A DNA stretch of 14,765 nucleotides from Bacillota bacterium. GTDB taxonomy: Bacteria; Bacillota; Clostridia; Lachnospirales; Lachnospiraceae. The notes below the pieces were generated by a model. That model saw nothing but the letters and a program-made list of their open reading frames with translations, ran no database searches and had not been told where the DNA came from. The translations under genes were made by a program, and so were the position numbers. Position 1 is the first letter of the stretch, and every line of letters begins with the position of its first letter. Location: positions 1 to 14,765 of the forward strand of contig JAEWAK010000040.1 of NCBI GenBank assembly GCA_023391695.1, written 5' to 3'. Positions 5,863 through 14,338 of the stretch are shown here, in pieces.

Positions 5863-7503
5863 GTGAATAAAAATGTATTGGAACATGTTAAGAATAATTG
5901 GGCTTCCTTAGTTGTAATTATTTTATCTTCAATTGTTTACTTTTTAATTTATGGTACAAAATTAATAAATCCTCAATACGATTTTTGGCTACTAAAAGGA
6001 GAAGATTTAACTCAACACTACATTGGTTGGGAATTTTTCAGAAAAAACACGTGGCAATTCCCAATAGGTCTAATGAATACCATGTCTTATCCTAATAGCG
6101 TATCAGTTATTTTTACCGATTCAATTCCTATAGCAGCAATATTATTTAAATTGATGTCACCACTGTTATCAGATACCTTTCAGTATTTTGGATTATGGGA
6201 AATTCTTTGCTTTGTGTTACAAGGTGTTTTTTCGTATAATATATTATATCTGTTAACCAAAAATAAGATTGGCTCAATATTAGGGGCTTTATTTTTTATA
6301 ACAGCACCAATATTTATTGCTAGAGTATATCTTCATACTGCCCTTTCATCTCAGTGGCTTATTTTGGCAGCTTTATATATATTCTACCAAACATTAATTG
6401 AAAATAAATTGGGAAGTAAATATCTTTTAATACGATGGGGAATTCTTGGTTTTTTATGTAGTTTTATTCATTTATATTATATTCCCATGTGTGGAATAAT
6501 AATGATCTCTACATTATTAATAAAGGTATATCGCGAAAAAAAGGTATTGCATTCTCTCATTATAGGATTCTGTTATATTCTTGTATGTTTTATTTCAATC
6601 TTTGTACTTGGGGGATTTTCTCATGGTCATCAACTGGATGCAGGTGGATTAGGACAATTTAGTTTTAATCTCAACGGTTTTTTTAATTCTATGGGTTGGT
6701 CTAAAATTTTCCCCTCACTAACCTCTTATGGTGAAGGAAGCGGAGATGGTTTTGCTTATTTAGGTATAGGTATATTATTACTTACAGGAATAGTTATATT
6801 GTGCAAAATAAACAAACGATTATCTGGAAAAATAAAAAATAATTTATTGTCTTTAAGTATCATTCCTTATCTTTTTATGATTATTATATTTTTATTAATT
6901 TCGTGCTCTCATATATTGGCTATAAATGGACATATTTTTTTCAAGCTTCCATATCCTGAAAAATTAATATCTTTATGGGGAATGTTTAGATCTAGTGGTC
7001 GATTTATTTGGCCTGTAATATATATATTAATGATATATTTAATATCATATATCATTAACTTTGTTATGAATCAAAAATTATTAACTGCCTTATTAATATC
7101 TTTGTTTGTATTGCAAATATATGATATTTCAGGCGTATTAAAAAATAAACATGATGAATTTACATCGTCATATGAAAGATATGGTCTGTCAAGCAACAAG
7201 GAATGGGATAATCTATTAGAAAATAAAAGACATATTGTATTTGTTTCAAAGATTACACAAAGTCAAGATATACTGTATTCAATTAGTCAGTATGCAATAG
7301 AAAACAATATGACGATCAACGATTTTTATTTCGCACATTCTGCCGTATCGGGAGAGATAATAGAGTGTTTGAATGAATATTATATGAACGATATAAATAA
7401 ATATACTGCGTATATATTTAAGTCAGATGACTATGATAATATTCAAAAATTTGATTTAGATTATTATAATATTGATAACTTTATTGTTGGGATAAAAAAA
7501 TAA
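5863..7503 (+). CDS. DUF6311-type GT-C membrane glycosyltransferase
   Basis: A 546-aa integral membrane protein. It begins with GTG, preceded by GGGGGATT at usual distance. About eleven hydrophobic segments are visible, the first at about 14-31 and the last near 406-420, followed by a soluble tail of about 120 residues. The early external loop has GEDLTQHYIGWEFFR (46-60), then FPIGL, SYPNSVSVIFTDSIP (75-89) and FQYFGLWEILCFVLQG (106-121), a pattern I recognise from DUF6311 proteins, a GT-C-like group. In GT-C enzymes acidic residues of the first loop act in transfer from a polyprenyl-phosphate sugar; Asp48 and Asp86 are candidates. FRSSGRFIWP (375-384) is another conserved-looking loop. The gene is markedly AT-rich compared with the tRNA-modification genes and has no glycan-locus neighbours, suggesting horizontal acquisition. 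Donor and acceptor are unknown. Confidence 0.8.
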   Translation: MNKNVLEHVKNNWASLVVIILSSIVYFLIYGTKLINPQYDFWLLKGEDLTQHYIGWEFFRKNTWQFPIGLMNTMSYPNSVSVIFTDSIPIAAILFKLMSPLLSDTFQYFGLWEILCFVLQGVFSYNILYLLTKNKIGSILGALFFITAPIFIARVYLHTALSSQWLILAALYIFYQTLIENKLGSKYLLIRWGILGFLCSFIHLYYIPMCGIIMISTLLIKVYREKKVLHSLIIGFCYILVCFISIFVLGGFSHGHQLDAGGLGQFSFNLNGFFNSMGWSKIFPSLTSYGEGSGDGFAYLGIGILLLTGIVILCKINKRLSGKIKNNLLSLSIIPYLFMIIIFLLISCSHILAINGHIFFKLPYPEKLISLWGMFRSSGRFIWPVIYILMIYLISYIINFVMNQKLLTALLISLFVLQIYDISGVLKNKHDEFTSSYERYGLSSNKEWDNLLENKRHIVFVSKITQSQDILYSISQYAIENNMTINDFYFAHSAVSGEIIECLNEYYMNDINKYTAYIFKSDDYDNIQKFDLDYYNIDNFIVGIKK

Positions 7504-7544
7504 ATATGATAAGAGTAGGTATTTACTTACGCTTAAATAAAGTA

Positions 7545-7688
7545 TTATGTATAATATAAAACACTGGCATGAGAAAAAAACGCCAAACTTACGTTTTTCT
7601 TTTCCGCTTGTACGGCGAGCAAATCAAAGTATTCTGTTTTACACTTTGGGACTAAGTCAGCCCCATATCGTTTATGTGAAGAAGCAGG
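7545..7688 (-). pseudogene. Fragment of a small mobile-element-like gene
   Basis: On the minus strand a 47-codon open stretch without any ATG reads HKRYGADLVPKCKTEYFDLL and then AVQAEKKNVSLAFF before losing coding character and stopping. The composition (charged, amphipathic helix) looks like protein-coding sequence and is reminiscent of small ribbon-helix-helix or mobilisation-type proteins of conjugative elements, but this is a weak resemblance. It lies just downstream of the broken methyltransferase. The opposite-strand open frame over the same bases lacks a ribosome binding site. Confidence 0.35.
7576..7598 (+). terminator. Weak candidate terminator after the GT-C gene
   Basis: AAAAACG (7576-7582) pairs with CGTTTTT (7592-7598) around a 9-nt loop and is followed by CTTTT. 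Most of the stem is A-T pairs, so it would be weak. It lies 73 bp after the GT-C stop. Confidence 0.3.
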
Positions 7689-7693
7689 TTAAG

Positions 7694-8452
7694 CTATTTT
7701 TTTGCCACGACACATATTGTTTTATTGCCGTGTTTATATTCTGTACCGGCTACATTTCCATAAAACTGTAAGTCGAGGAAACCTGCCTCCTGCAATTCCG
7801 TTCTTAATTCCTCAATCTCAAAGGTATGTTCCCAATTGTTATAGCAAGTTGTTTCACTGTCTGTCACAACAATATACTGGCGAAGAAATGTATTGTCATA
7901 GTCGTAACGGTAAAGCTGTTGTAACAGAAGATAAGGGACTGAACTCCAAAACCGCCTTCTTCATAATTCCAAATCTTACATTGTGGTTGATCTTTATATT
8001 CGAAAGGAGTAAAAACATCAAATAGAAAACACCCGGTTGGCGATAACACATTGTAAATCTTGCTCAACAAAGATTTGCGTTCTGTATGCGATAAAACGCC
8101 CAAATCACAATAAATCATTGTTATCAAATCATAGCTGCCTTTAATTGGGGATCGAATATAATCGCCGTGCAGGTATGTAATGTTGAATTCCTTTTGCATG
8201 AAACAGCTCTGCATAGATACCGGGACCGCAGCCTAAATCCAAAAGTCTTTTATAGGACGATGGAGGTAATGTGTCAGAAATCCAATGAACAGATTGTTCT
8301 ACAAAATTCAATCTACGGGTTGCAGCTTCAAAATCGGGATTCAGGTGTGCTTTTAGCATACTTTGTGAAATATACGGGCCATTCCAAAACTTCGCTTTAC
8401 TTTTTTCAAAGAGGACTGGTTTTTTTAGGTACGGTTTTACTGCCTTAATCAT
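7694..8452 (-). pseudogene. Class I SAM-dependent methyltransferase, broken by a deletion and a frameshift
   Basis: Reading on the minus strand, an ATG at 8452 opens MIKAVKPYLKKPVLFEKSKA and reaches SAM motif I, LLDLGCGPGIYAELFHAKG. The frame then changes near 8190-8200 and the product resumes with KEFNITYLHGDYIRSP, SYDLITMIYCDLGVLS (motif IV region) and SPTGCFLFDVFTP. A second shift at a run of four A (7948-7951) moves the frame to YRYDYDNTFLRQYIVV and WEHTFEIEELRTELQEAGF, ending NKTICVVAKK and TAG at 7694-7696. The first break also lacks roughly 20-25 residues that normally include the acidic SAM-ribose-binding strand, so it is a deletion, not just a base slip. The remains would be about 230 aa. 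The natural substrate is unknown. Weak ribosome binding site (AAGAAAG). Confidence 0.8.
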
Positions 8453-8486
8453 TATAATTTCTATCTTTCTTCATAGACTTTCCATA

Positions 8487-8514
8487 ATAAAAAAGTTGTG
8501 GAGTCTTCCACAGC
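8487..8514 (-). terminator. Terminator after the HEAT-repeat gene
   Basis: On the minus strand TGTGGA-AGAC-TCCACA (8497-8512) is followed, 2 nt later, by six T. The 6-bp stem with a 4-nt loop sits 68 bp beyond the HEAT gene stop and just before the methyltransferase pseudogene start. Confidence 0.65.
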
Positions 8515-8579
8515 CTAAAGGTTAGTTACTCTGTGGAAAACAAAAATAATCATTAGTTTCATAAGGTGAAATCTGTGCT

Positions 8580-9215
8580 TCATGTTATAAAATAAATCTT
8601 CTTCAACATATTTTTTAGTTTTGTTATGCGTGTTTGCTGGGCATTTGATAAATAATCTATACGATTGTCAAGTACAGCAATAAATTGTCCTAAACTATTT
8701 TCATCAATGCAGATTGATATTCTTTCCGCATGTTGAGCAACTTCCTTTGGCCTACACTTTTTCAAGTGTTCCATCAGTAAAGGAAATATATAGTTGTGGT
8801 ATTCCTGATTTATCTTACATAATTTTGCCAGTACAGTAATACAGGTGTCAACTGTTATAACACTTCCATTATTGAAAGCATGTAAAACTAAGTGGATTTT
8901 TTTATATATGATATTGGGTACAAAATCAACAATATTTGATAATGCCGTCATACTCCCCCAAACAAGTCTATTGCTTTTAGAGTTTAGTAACGATAAGAAT
9001 ATATCTGCATAATCAGCTATTAAAAAAGGTTTTCTTTCGCCAATTTCATAAAGCACTTTGATGCAATCATTGGCTACTTTACAATCCTTACTATTCAAGC
9101 CTGATACAATTTCTTTTATACCATCCTTATCATTTTTTTCGCACAACTCAACAGCTAATTCTATATTGGGGATTTCGTCATTTCTTCCATATGCACAGGC
9201 TAATTTTTCAAGCAT
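8580..9215 (-). CDS. HEAT-repeat-like helical protein, function unknown
   Basis: A 211-aa, all-helical, soluble protein. The frame is open to 9245, but the ATG at 9215 is chosen because AGGGAGG lies 7 nt before it; the product then begins MLEKLACAYGRNDEIPNIEL. It contains successive helix pairs of HEAT/armadillo style, for example CKVANDCIKVLYEIGERKP, SNRLVWGSMTALSNIVDFVP and SVITVDTCITVLAKLC, with spacing of about 35-40 residues. No catalytic motif, signal peptide or membrane helix is visible. Proteins of this kind usually act as scaffolds or protein-binding solenoids. It appears intact although surrounded by gene fragments. Its start overlaps the stop of the recombinase fragment by 8 bp, and a terminator follows it. 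I recognise the type as a conserved clostridial hypothetical, without known role. Confidence 0.7.
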   Translation of the reverse strand: MLEKLACAYGRNDEIPNIELAVELCEKNDKDGIKEIVSGLNSKDCKVANDCIKVLYEIGERKPFLIADYADIFLSLLNSKSNRLVWGSMTALSNIVDFVPNIIYKKIHLVLHAFNNGSVITVDTCITVLAKLCKINQEYHNYIFPLLMEHLKKCRPKEVAQHAERISICIDENSLGQFIAVLDNRIDYLSNAQQTRITKLKNMLKKIYFIT

Positions 9216-9480
9216 GATAATCCTCCCTTTTCCCATCTGGTACAACTCTATTATAAATTCCTCTTAATACAAAAGTCAACTTATACGGATCATAACTGCC
9301 ATCTGCATTTGTTTCACCTACTATGACTTCTTCTACAATGCTCTCAAAGACAACGCGATCAAACTTCTTAATTCCTTCTGCTTCATTTAATAGAATACGA
9401 ATATCCCTCATTCTTTGACCAACATCTCTTTGTTCATTGACGATAGAAGCATAAAGGCTTCGTTGTTCTTTTTCCTGCTC
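9208..9480 (-). pseudogene. C-terminal fragment of a large serine recombinase
   Basis: About 80 residues resemble the extreme C-terminus of large serine recombinases of clostridial transposons and phages: IRILLNEAEGIKKFDRVVFE followed by SIVEEVIVG and DGSYDPYKLTFVLRG. In such proteins this segment comes after the long coiled coil. The catalytic resolvase domain and zinc ribbon are absent anywhere nearby. Upstream the frame has no ribosome binding site and runs into an unrelated regulator fragment. It marks a former integrative element. It ends at a TGA overlapping the start of the HEAT gene. Confidence 0.7.
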
Positions 9481-9616
9481 CAACACACTTAATAGTTTCA
9501 ATTGACAAATCTGGTTTTTCTGCCAGTTCCTTTTGCGTTATACCGGGCTTTTTTCTATTTGATTTAATATTTACTGCAATAATATATTTTTGTCCTTTCA
9601 TCTCAGGATTCTTCAT
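9440..9616 (-). pseudogene. N-terminal fragment of an XRE-family (Cro/CI-type) regulator
   Basis: The frame from an ATG at 9616 reads MKNPEMKGQKYIIAVNIKSN and then RKKPGITQKELAEKPDLSIE, followed by TIKCVGAGKR. The TQKELAEKxxLSxETI pattern is the helix-turn-helix of XRE/HTH_3 regulators. After GKR the similarity ends; the bases there (about 9440-9485) are shared in another frame with the recombinase remnant, so this is a fusion scar of two gene pieces. The normal proteins are longer, so it is probably not functional, though a short DNA-binding peptide cannot be excluded. Confidence 0.55.
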
Positions 9617-9679
9617 TCTGATTTTTTGAATAAATGAATTCTTAGGTGAATCTTTTCCTGCATTTATATATAAAATGCA

Positions 9680-9728
9680 AAAGGATACAGATAACAGAAA
9701 ATAATAATTCTGTTATACGGTATCCTTT
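9680..9728 (-). terminator. Strong terminator after the ABC permease gene
   Basis: A long imperfect hairpin: AAAGGATAC (9680-9688) pairs with GTATCCTTT (9720-9728), and ATAACAGAA (9691-9699) pairs with TTCTGTTAT (9708-9716), separated by a small internal loop. On the minus strand the stem runs into TTTTGCATTTT. It lies 60 bp past the permease stop. Confidence 0.85.
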
Positions 9729-9787
9729 ATTCCCCATTTTAAGCTCACATTACACTTACCTATATGACAGCTATAAGAAGTATTTTG

Positions 9788-12700
9788 TTATTCAACCGAC
9801 TTTAATGCTTCTAACATATTGACATTCTTGAGCCTACGGTTGATTACCGCACCGAGCACTACGGTAATCACACATACTACCAACGCCGGAATAAGAAATG
9901 CTTTTGCTCCCAACGCCGGATTGAACATTACATCATCAGGCGGTACAATGGAAATAATATAAAGATAAAGGGCATCTCCAAGTCCAAAACCTGTTAAAAT
10001 TCCGAGTAGGGTCAAAAGAATTGTCTCTCGGTAAATATACAACATTACTTCTTTGTTGTAAAAACCTAGCACCTTGATCGTGGATAATTCCCGAATTCGT
10101 TCCGACACATTGATATTCGTCAGATTATAGAGAATTACCACGGCCAGTAATATTGCCACAATAATTAATATCTGCATAATCTTATTTAAAGAGAGCACAA
10201 TGGTATCGATCTGATTCTCCATCGTAGTATTCTGTACCACACCTTTCACGCCATCTAGCTTCACAAATTCACTTGCCTGTTCATTTGCATTTTTTGTAGA
10301 GCGATCAGTTAATGTTACCAGATTTGCATTGGTGGAATAGTTTTCTGCAAAAACCGTCTGATAATAATCCTTATCCATAAAGATGAAATGTCCCGTATAC
10401 ATCTCCGTAATGTTAGAAACTACCATCTCCCGTTCATGATTTTCAGAATCTGTTATGGTTATCTTGTCTCCGATTTTTACATCCAACAGTTTTGCCAGCC
10501 GCTCCGAAATCACAGCACCATCATTAGACAATTCCAGTTCTTTTCCTGTGAAACGGTTCACCAGACTGATATAGTCTTTAAATGCTTTTGCATCCTCAGG
10601 AACAATTAGTTTGATTTCCTGTTTATCGTGATTATTTCCTGCAATTTTTGTCATCTCATCATAAAAAATAGGTAATTGCCGCTTAACTTCATCTGAAGCC
10701 AAGAGCTGATCAATCTCATTTGTCCGCTCTTCATTTAAGCTATCGTTTTGGGCTACAATCAGATCATACTGTATGATCTCACCAAACTGCCTGTTATTTA
10801 TGCCTGAAATAGAGTGTTGTACGCTGAAACCTGCAAATATAAGTGTTACCGCACCACACACCCCGAAGATAGTCATGAGCATTCGTTTTTTATAGCGAAA
10901 GATATTTCGTGCGGTTACCTTGTGTGTAAAACTCATTCGATTCCATATCGGGCGAATGCGTTCTAAAAGAATTTTTGATCCTGCTTCCGGAGTCTTTGGT
11001 TGCAAAAGTACCGAAGGTTTTTCTTTTAGTTCCCTTGTAGCGACAATATATGCCGGGACAACCGCGCTCACAAATGCCAGTAACATAGCTATAACCGTAA
11101 TTCCAGGATAAAAATGCAATTCAATGCGTGGAATGGTAAAACTATGTCCATAGGCGTTATATACAATAATCGGGAGTAAGGTATGCCCTGCCACAATGCC
11201 TATGCCCGCCCCTATAAAGCTTGCACTAAAACCATAAACTATAAATTTCTTTATTATATCCTTATTACTATAACCCAATGCTTTCAATGTTCCGGAATTC
11301 ATCCGTTCTTCATCTACAAATCGGGTCATTGTAGTCAGTGTCACCAATGTAGCAACAAAATACAAAAAGATAGGAAATATATCCGCAAGCGCATCAATGA
11401 TCGTCGAAACGCTATGGTAAATTCTGTATCCTTCCGAACCGGGAACCTCACGCCGTGTATCCAATGTGTATATTGGCAGTTTCAATGTTTCCAGCGTTTC
11501 GCGGGCATCAGCCAATTTAGCTTCTGCATCGGCAATTTCTTGTTCGGCATCTGACCTTTTTTCCTCATATTCCTGCCATCCATCGGCCACCTCTTTTTCA
11601 CCATCTTCGATTTGGGCCGCACCATCGACTAATTCTGCTTCTGCATCAGCCAGTTTTGTATCAGCCTCTTCTTTTTTATTGGAGTATTCCTGCCATCCGT
11701 CAGTAAGTTTCTTTTCTCCGTCGGCAATTTTTACGACAGCTTCATCTAGCTGTGCGTTTGCAGACGCAAGCTTTATTTCGGCTTCCATTTTTTTTGAATT
11801 GTATTCTACAAGACCCGCCTGATAAGATTGCTTCCCTGAATTCAGTTTTTCTTTAGCTTCTGCAAGTTGCTTTCTGCCAGTTTCAAGTTCTACACTTTTT
11901 GCAGCATATTCCTTCTCTCCACTTTCAAGAGTTTGCCTGGCAACGGCTAACTGTTCTTCTCCTTCCGCTGCTTGTGTTGCAGCAGCATTATATTCCTCCC
12001 ATTTTTGTACAAGAATGTTTTGAGTTGAAACAAGCCCCACAAGCTGACCATACTGGGTTTGTGCTGTATCAATTTGAGTCCGCATATTGTCAAGCTGCAC
12101 AAATAAGTTATCGGCCTCTTGTTCTGATAGGTTGACGCCTTGCAATGCCGCTTGATATTGCTGGTTGAGTGTATCATATTCTGATGTTCCTACGGCAGCG
12201 TCTCTCACCCCTTTAAGTGCTGCGAGTTGAGTGAGTGCTTCATATTGTGCCCTTGAGGTATCAAGTTGAGCTTTCATACTTGGAAGCACAGCTTCTATTT
12301 GTGCCATTGCCATGCCCGTAACTGCTTCGGCTGCAGCAACGCCTGCCTCAAATTCTGCTTGTGCCGCGTCAAGCTGTAATTTAGCCTCTTTCAGAGCTTC
12401 TAATTGTCCCGATTTCTCGTTAAATTCCTTCCAGCCTTCATCAAGCTTTGCACGCGCTTCCTGTAAAGCAGACTCAGCCTCCGCAAATTTCTGCTGCTTC
12501 GCAGCCAACTGACTTTCTCCATCCGCAATCTGTTTTGCTGCCTCGTTAAGTTTAGCTTCGGCATCAGATAATTGCTGTTCGACGTTTGCTTTCTGCCTAT
12601 TATATTCAGCTACACCGTCTGTATACTTTTGCTTCGCATCAGCCAGTTCGTTTTCACCATTTTCAAGTTCTACTCTGGCATCCACCAACTGCTGCTCGGC

Positions 12701-13636
12701 ATCTGTTTTCTGTTCATTATACTCAGCCAAACCATCAGCATATTTCTGTTTTGCATCAGCCAGCTCATTTTCGCCATTTTCAAGTTCCTGCTTGGCATTA
12801 TCCAGCTCTCGCTTGGCATTATCCACTTCGGTCTGACCATCATCAATCTTTTCTTGATATTCCTCCTTTATAGAAGATAATCGCAGGGATGGTTGATTGA
12901 CCAGGAGTTCATTTAGCTCATTTTTGTGATTTTGAATTAACTCCGTATATTCATCTGAATAAGGGTTTACGTCTTTTGTATCCTCAAAGGAAATCCGGGC
13001 AATCATATAAACATCATAGTCAAAGGCAGAAGAATCCACCACAGCATACCCTTGCAATTCACCAGTTCCGGCTGTTGATTGTCCCATATTGATTATGGAA
13101 AGCATTTCGGCGGAGTTCACAAATCCTACAATCTGAAATTCATGATTTTTTAGGGCTGTTTCTCCTGAAGCATTCTCTTTTTCAGTAAAAGCTATCGTAT
13201 CACCGATGCTGTAATCTCCATTATATATATCGGCAATTGCAATTTCCTTTTCTGTCTTAGGAAGCCTTCCTTCCACAAACTCATACACAGACAAATCCTG
13301 CGAGTTGGAAAAGATGCGAATGCTGGTAATAGTATCCTGAATCACTACATCCTTTATGTAGCCATATTCAATTTTACTCGCTCCTGATACTTGGTTAATG
13401 GCTTTTTGGTTTTCACCGTCAATTCCATAGTCACCGATGATACTAATATCTGCCAGATTAAGCTGCTCAAAATAACGTTCTCCAGTCTCACGCATATTAG
13501 GACCAGTTACTTGAAGTCCCACGAGAGCAAAAGAGCCTAACGCAATTAAGCTCATAATCGAAAAAAATCGGCCCTTTGATTTTAAGAAGCATTTTTTAAT
13601 GTCTTTCCATAGCGTTTTTTTTCTCAAAATACTCAC
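9788..13636 (-). CDS. FtsX/MacB-type ABC transporter permease with ~460-residue extracellular coiled coil
   Basis: A 1282-aa membrane subunit with duplicated FtsX architecture. TM1 is at about 24-43, followed by an external MacB-like domain (45-250). A coiled coil follows at about 255-718. The first FtsX three-helix block is at about 752-866 (TRFVDEERMNSGTLKALGYS is the coupling segment). The second half has a TM near 918-937, an external domain (940-1145) and the last three helices at 1153-1172, about 1202-1228 and 1246-1264, with coupling segment SERIRELSTIKVLGFYNKEV. The coiled coil is rich in Glu, Ala, Lys and Gln and has 39-residue repeats: ELENGENELADAKQKY at 284 and 323, and DGWQEY at 646 and 685. 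The gene starts with GTG directly after the ATPase stop TAG; a TTG three codons later, preceded by AGGTGAG, is an alternative. It probably forms a dimer of mechanotransmission (type VII-like) type with the neighbouring ATPase; substrate unknown. Confidence 0.9.
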   Translation of the reverse strand: MSILRKKTLWKDIKKCFLKSKGRFFSIMSLIALGSFALVGLQVTGPNMRETGERYFEQLNLADISIIGDYGIDGENQKAINQVSGASKIEYGYIKDVVIQDTITSIRIFSNSQDLSVYEFVEGRLPKTEKEIAIADIYNGDYSIGDTIAFTEKENASGETALKNHEFQIVGFVNSAEMLSIINMGQSTAGTGELQGYAVVDSSAFDYDVYMIARISFEDTKDVNPYSDEYTELIQNHKNELNELLVNQPSLRLSSIKEEYQEKIDDGQTEVDNAKRELDNAKQELENGENELADAKQKYADGLAEYNEQKTDAEQQLVDARVELENGENELADAKQKYTDGVAEYNRQKANVEQQLSDAEAKLNEAAKQIADGESQLAAKQQKFAEAESALQEARAKLDEGWKEFNEKSGQLEALKEAKLQLDAAQAEFEAGVAAAEAVTGMAMAQIEAVLPSMKAQLDTSRAQYEALTQLAALKGVRDAAVGTSEYDTLNQQYQAALQGVNLSEQEADNLFVQLDNMRTQIDTAQTQYGQLVGLVSTQNILVQKWEEYNAAATQAAEGEEQLAVARQTLESGEKEYAAKSVELETGRKQLAEAKEKLNSGKQSYQAGLVEYNSKKMEAEIKLASANAQLDEAVVKIADGEKKLTDGWQEYSNKKEEADTKLADAEAELVDGAAQIEDGEKEVADGWQEYEEKRSDAEQEIADAEAKLADARETLETLKLPIYTLDTRREVPGSEGYRIYHSVSTIIDALADIFPIFLYFVATLVTLTTMTRFVDEERMNSGTLKALGYSNKDIIKKFIVYGFSASFIGAGIGIVAGHTLLPIIVYNAYGHSFTIPRIELHFYPGITVIAMLLAFVSAVVPAYIVATRELKEKPSVLLQPKTPEAGSKILLERIRPIWNRMSFTHKVTARNIFRYKKRMLMTIFGVCGAVTLIFAGFSVQHSISGINNRQFGEIIQYDLIVAQNDSLNEERTNEIDQLLASDEVKRQLPIFYDEMTKIAGNNHDKQEIKLIVPEDAKAFKDYISLVNRFTGKELELSNDGAVISERLAKLLDVKIGDKITITDSENHEREMVVSNITEMYTGHFIFMDKDYYQTVFAENYSTNANLVTLTDRSTKNANEQASEFVKLDGVKGVVQNTTMENQIDTIVLSLNKIMQILIIVAILLAVVILYNLTNINVSERIRELSTIKVLGFYNKEVMLYIYRETILLTLLGILTGFGLGDALYLYIISIVPPDDVMFNPALGAKAFLIPALVVCVITVVLGAVINRRLKNVNMLEALKSVE

Positions 13637-14338
13637 CTACCATTCAATATCTTCAATTTTTCGAGGATTTGGGTTTATCTCTATGTTCTTTACACCCGCA
13701 TCATGCATATGGATCACACGGTCAGCGATAGGAGCTATAGCCGCGTTATGAGTAACGATTATTACAGTGGCACCTTTTTTTCGGCTCATATCCTGTAAAA
13801 TTTGAAGTACCTGCTTGCCCGTTTTATAGTCTAAAGCTCCTGTAGGTTCGTCACACAGCAAAATCTTTGGGTTTTTAGCAATTGCACGGGCAATCGCTAC
13901 TCGCTGCTGCTCGCCACCGGATAATTGAGCCGGGAAATTATCGATTCGGTTTTCAAGACCCACATCCTTTAATACTTGCATAGGATCAAGTGCATCTTTT
14001 ACAATTTCAGATGCCAGCTCGACATTTTCTTTTGCTGTCAGGTTCTGTACCAGATTATAAAACTGGAAAACAAATCCTACGTCATTTCTTCGATATGTAA
14101 TCAGTTCATTCGATGTATAGCCTGAAATATCATTTCCATCAATGACTACCTTACCTTCGTCATTCGTGTCCATTCCTCCGAGTATATTCAATACTGTAGA
14201 CTTTCCGGCACCAGAAGCCCCTAAAATAATTGCGAGTTCACCTTTTTCAATGGAAAAGCTTACATCTCGATTGGCAATAATTTCGTTACTTCCTATTTTA
14301 TATCGTCTATAACTATGGGCCATTTCAATGTAGCTCAT
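13637..14338 (-). CDS. ABC transporter ATP-binding protein, MacB/LolD type
   Basis: A 233-aa cytoplasmic ATPase complete with Walker A GASGAGKST (40-48), Q-loop Gln92 in FVFQFYNLV, signature LSGGEQQR (139-146), Walker B ILLCDEPTGALD (159-170) and switch His197 in IIVTHN. The FQFYNLVQNLTAKENVELA segment is typical of the MacB/LolD/SalX branch that powers FtsX-type permeases. The ATG follows an excellent ribosome binding site (AAGGAGGG) that lies inside the end of the 111-aa gene; the two genes overlap by 14 bp, and the stop touches the permease start. Translation of all three genes therefore seems coupled. Confidence 0.95.
   Translation of the reverse strand: MSYIEMAHSYRRYKIGSNEIIANRDVSFSIEKGELAIILGASGAGKSTVLNILGGMDTNDEGKVVIDGNDISGYTSNELITYRRNDVGFVFQFYNLVQNLTAKENVELASEIVKDALDPMQVLKDVGLENRIDNFPAQLSGGEQQRVAIARAIAKNPKILLCDEPTGALDYKTGKQVLQILQDMSRKKGATVIIVTHNAAIAPIADRVIHMHDAGVKNIEINPNPRKIEDIEW

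Noticed and set aside
7660..7680. Inverted repeat GGGACT/AGCCCC considered as an element end or attachment site
   Set aside because: It falls inside a protein-like minus-strand frame (GADLVPK), is short with a wobble pair, and no matching copy is seen elsewhere in the window.
7547..8025. Plus-strand frames of 74 and 107 codons
   Set aside because: They overlap the methyltransferase pseudogene and the gene fragment, whose minus-strand translations show family motifs; no start signals are seen on the plus strand.
11466..12880. Several plus-strand open frames rich in Ser, Ala, Phe and Cys (for example 11466-11822 and 12572-12880)
   Set aside because: They are antisense to the permease coiled coil; the open frames arise from its repetitive Glu/Ala/Lys codons and have no ribosome binding sites.
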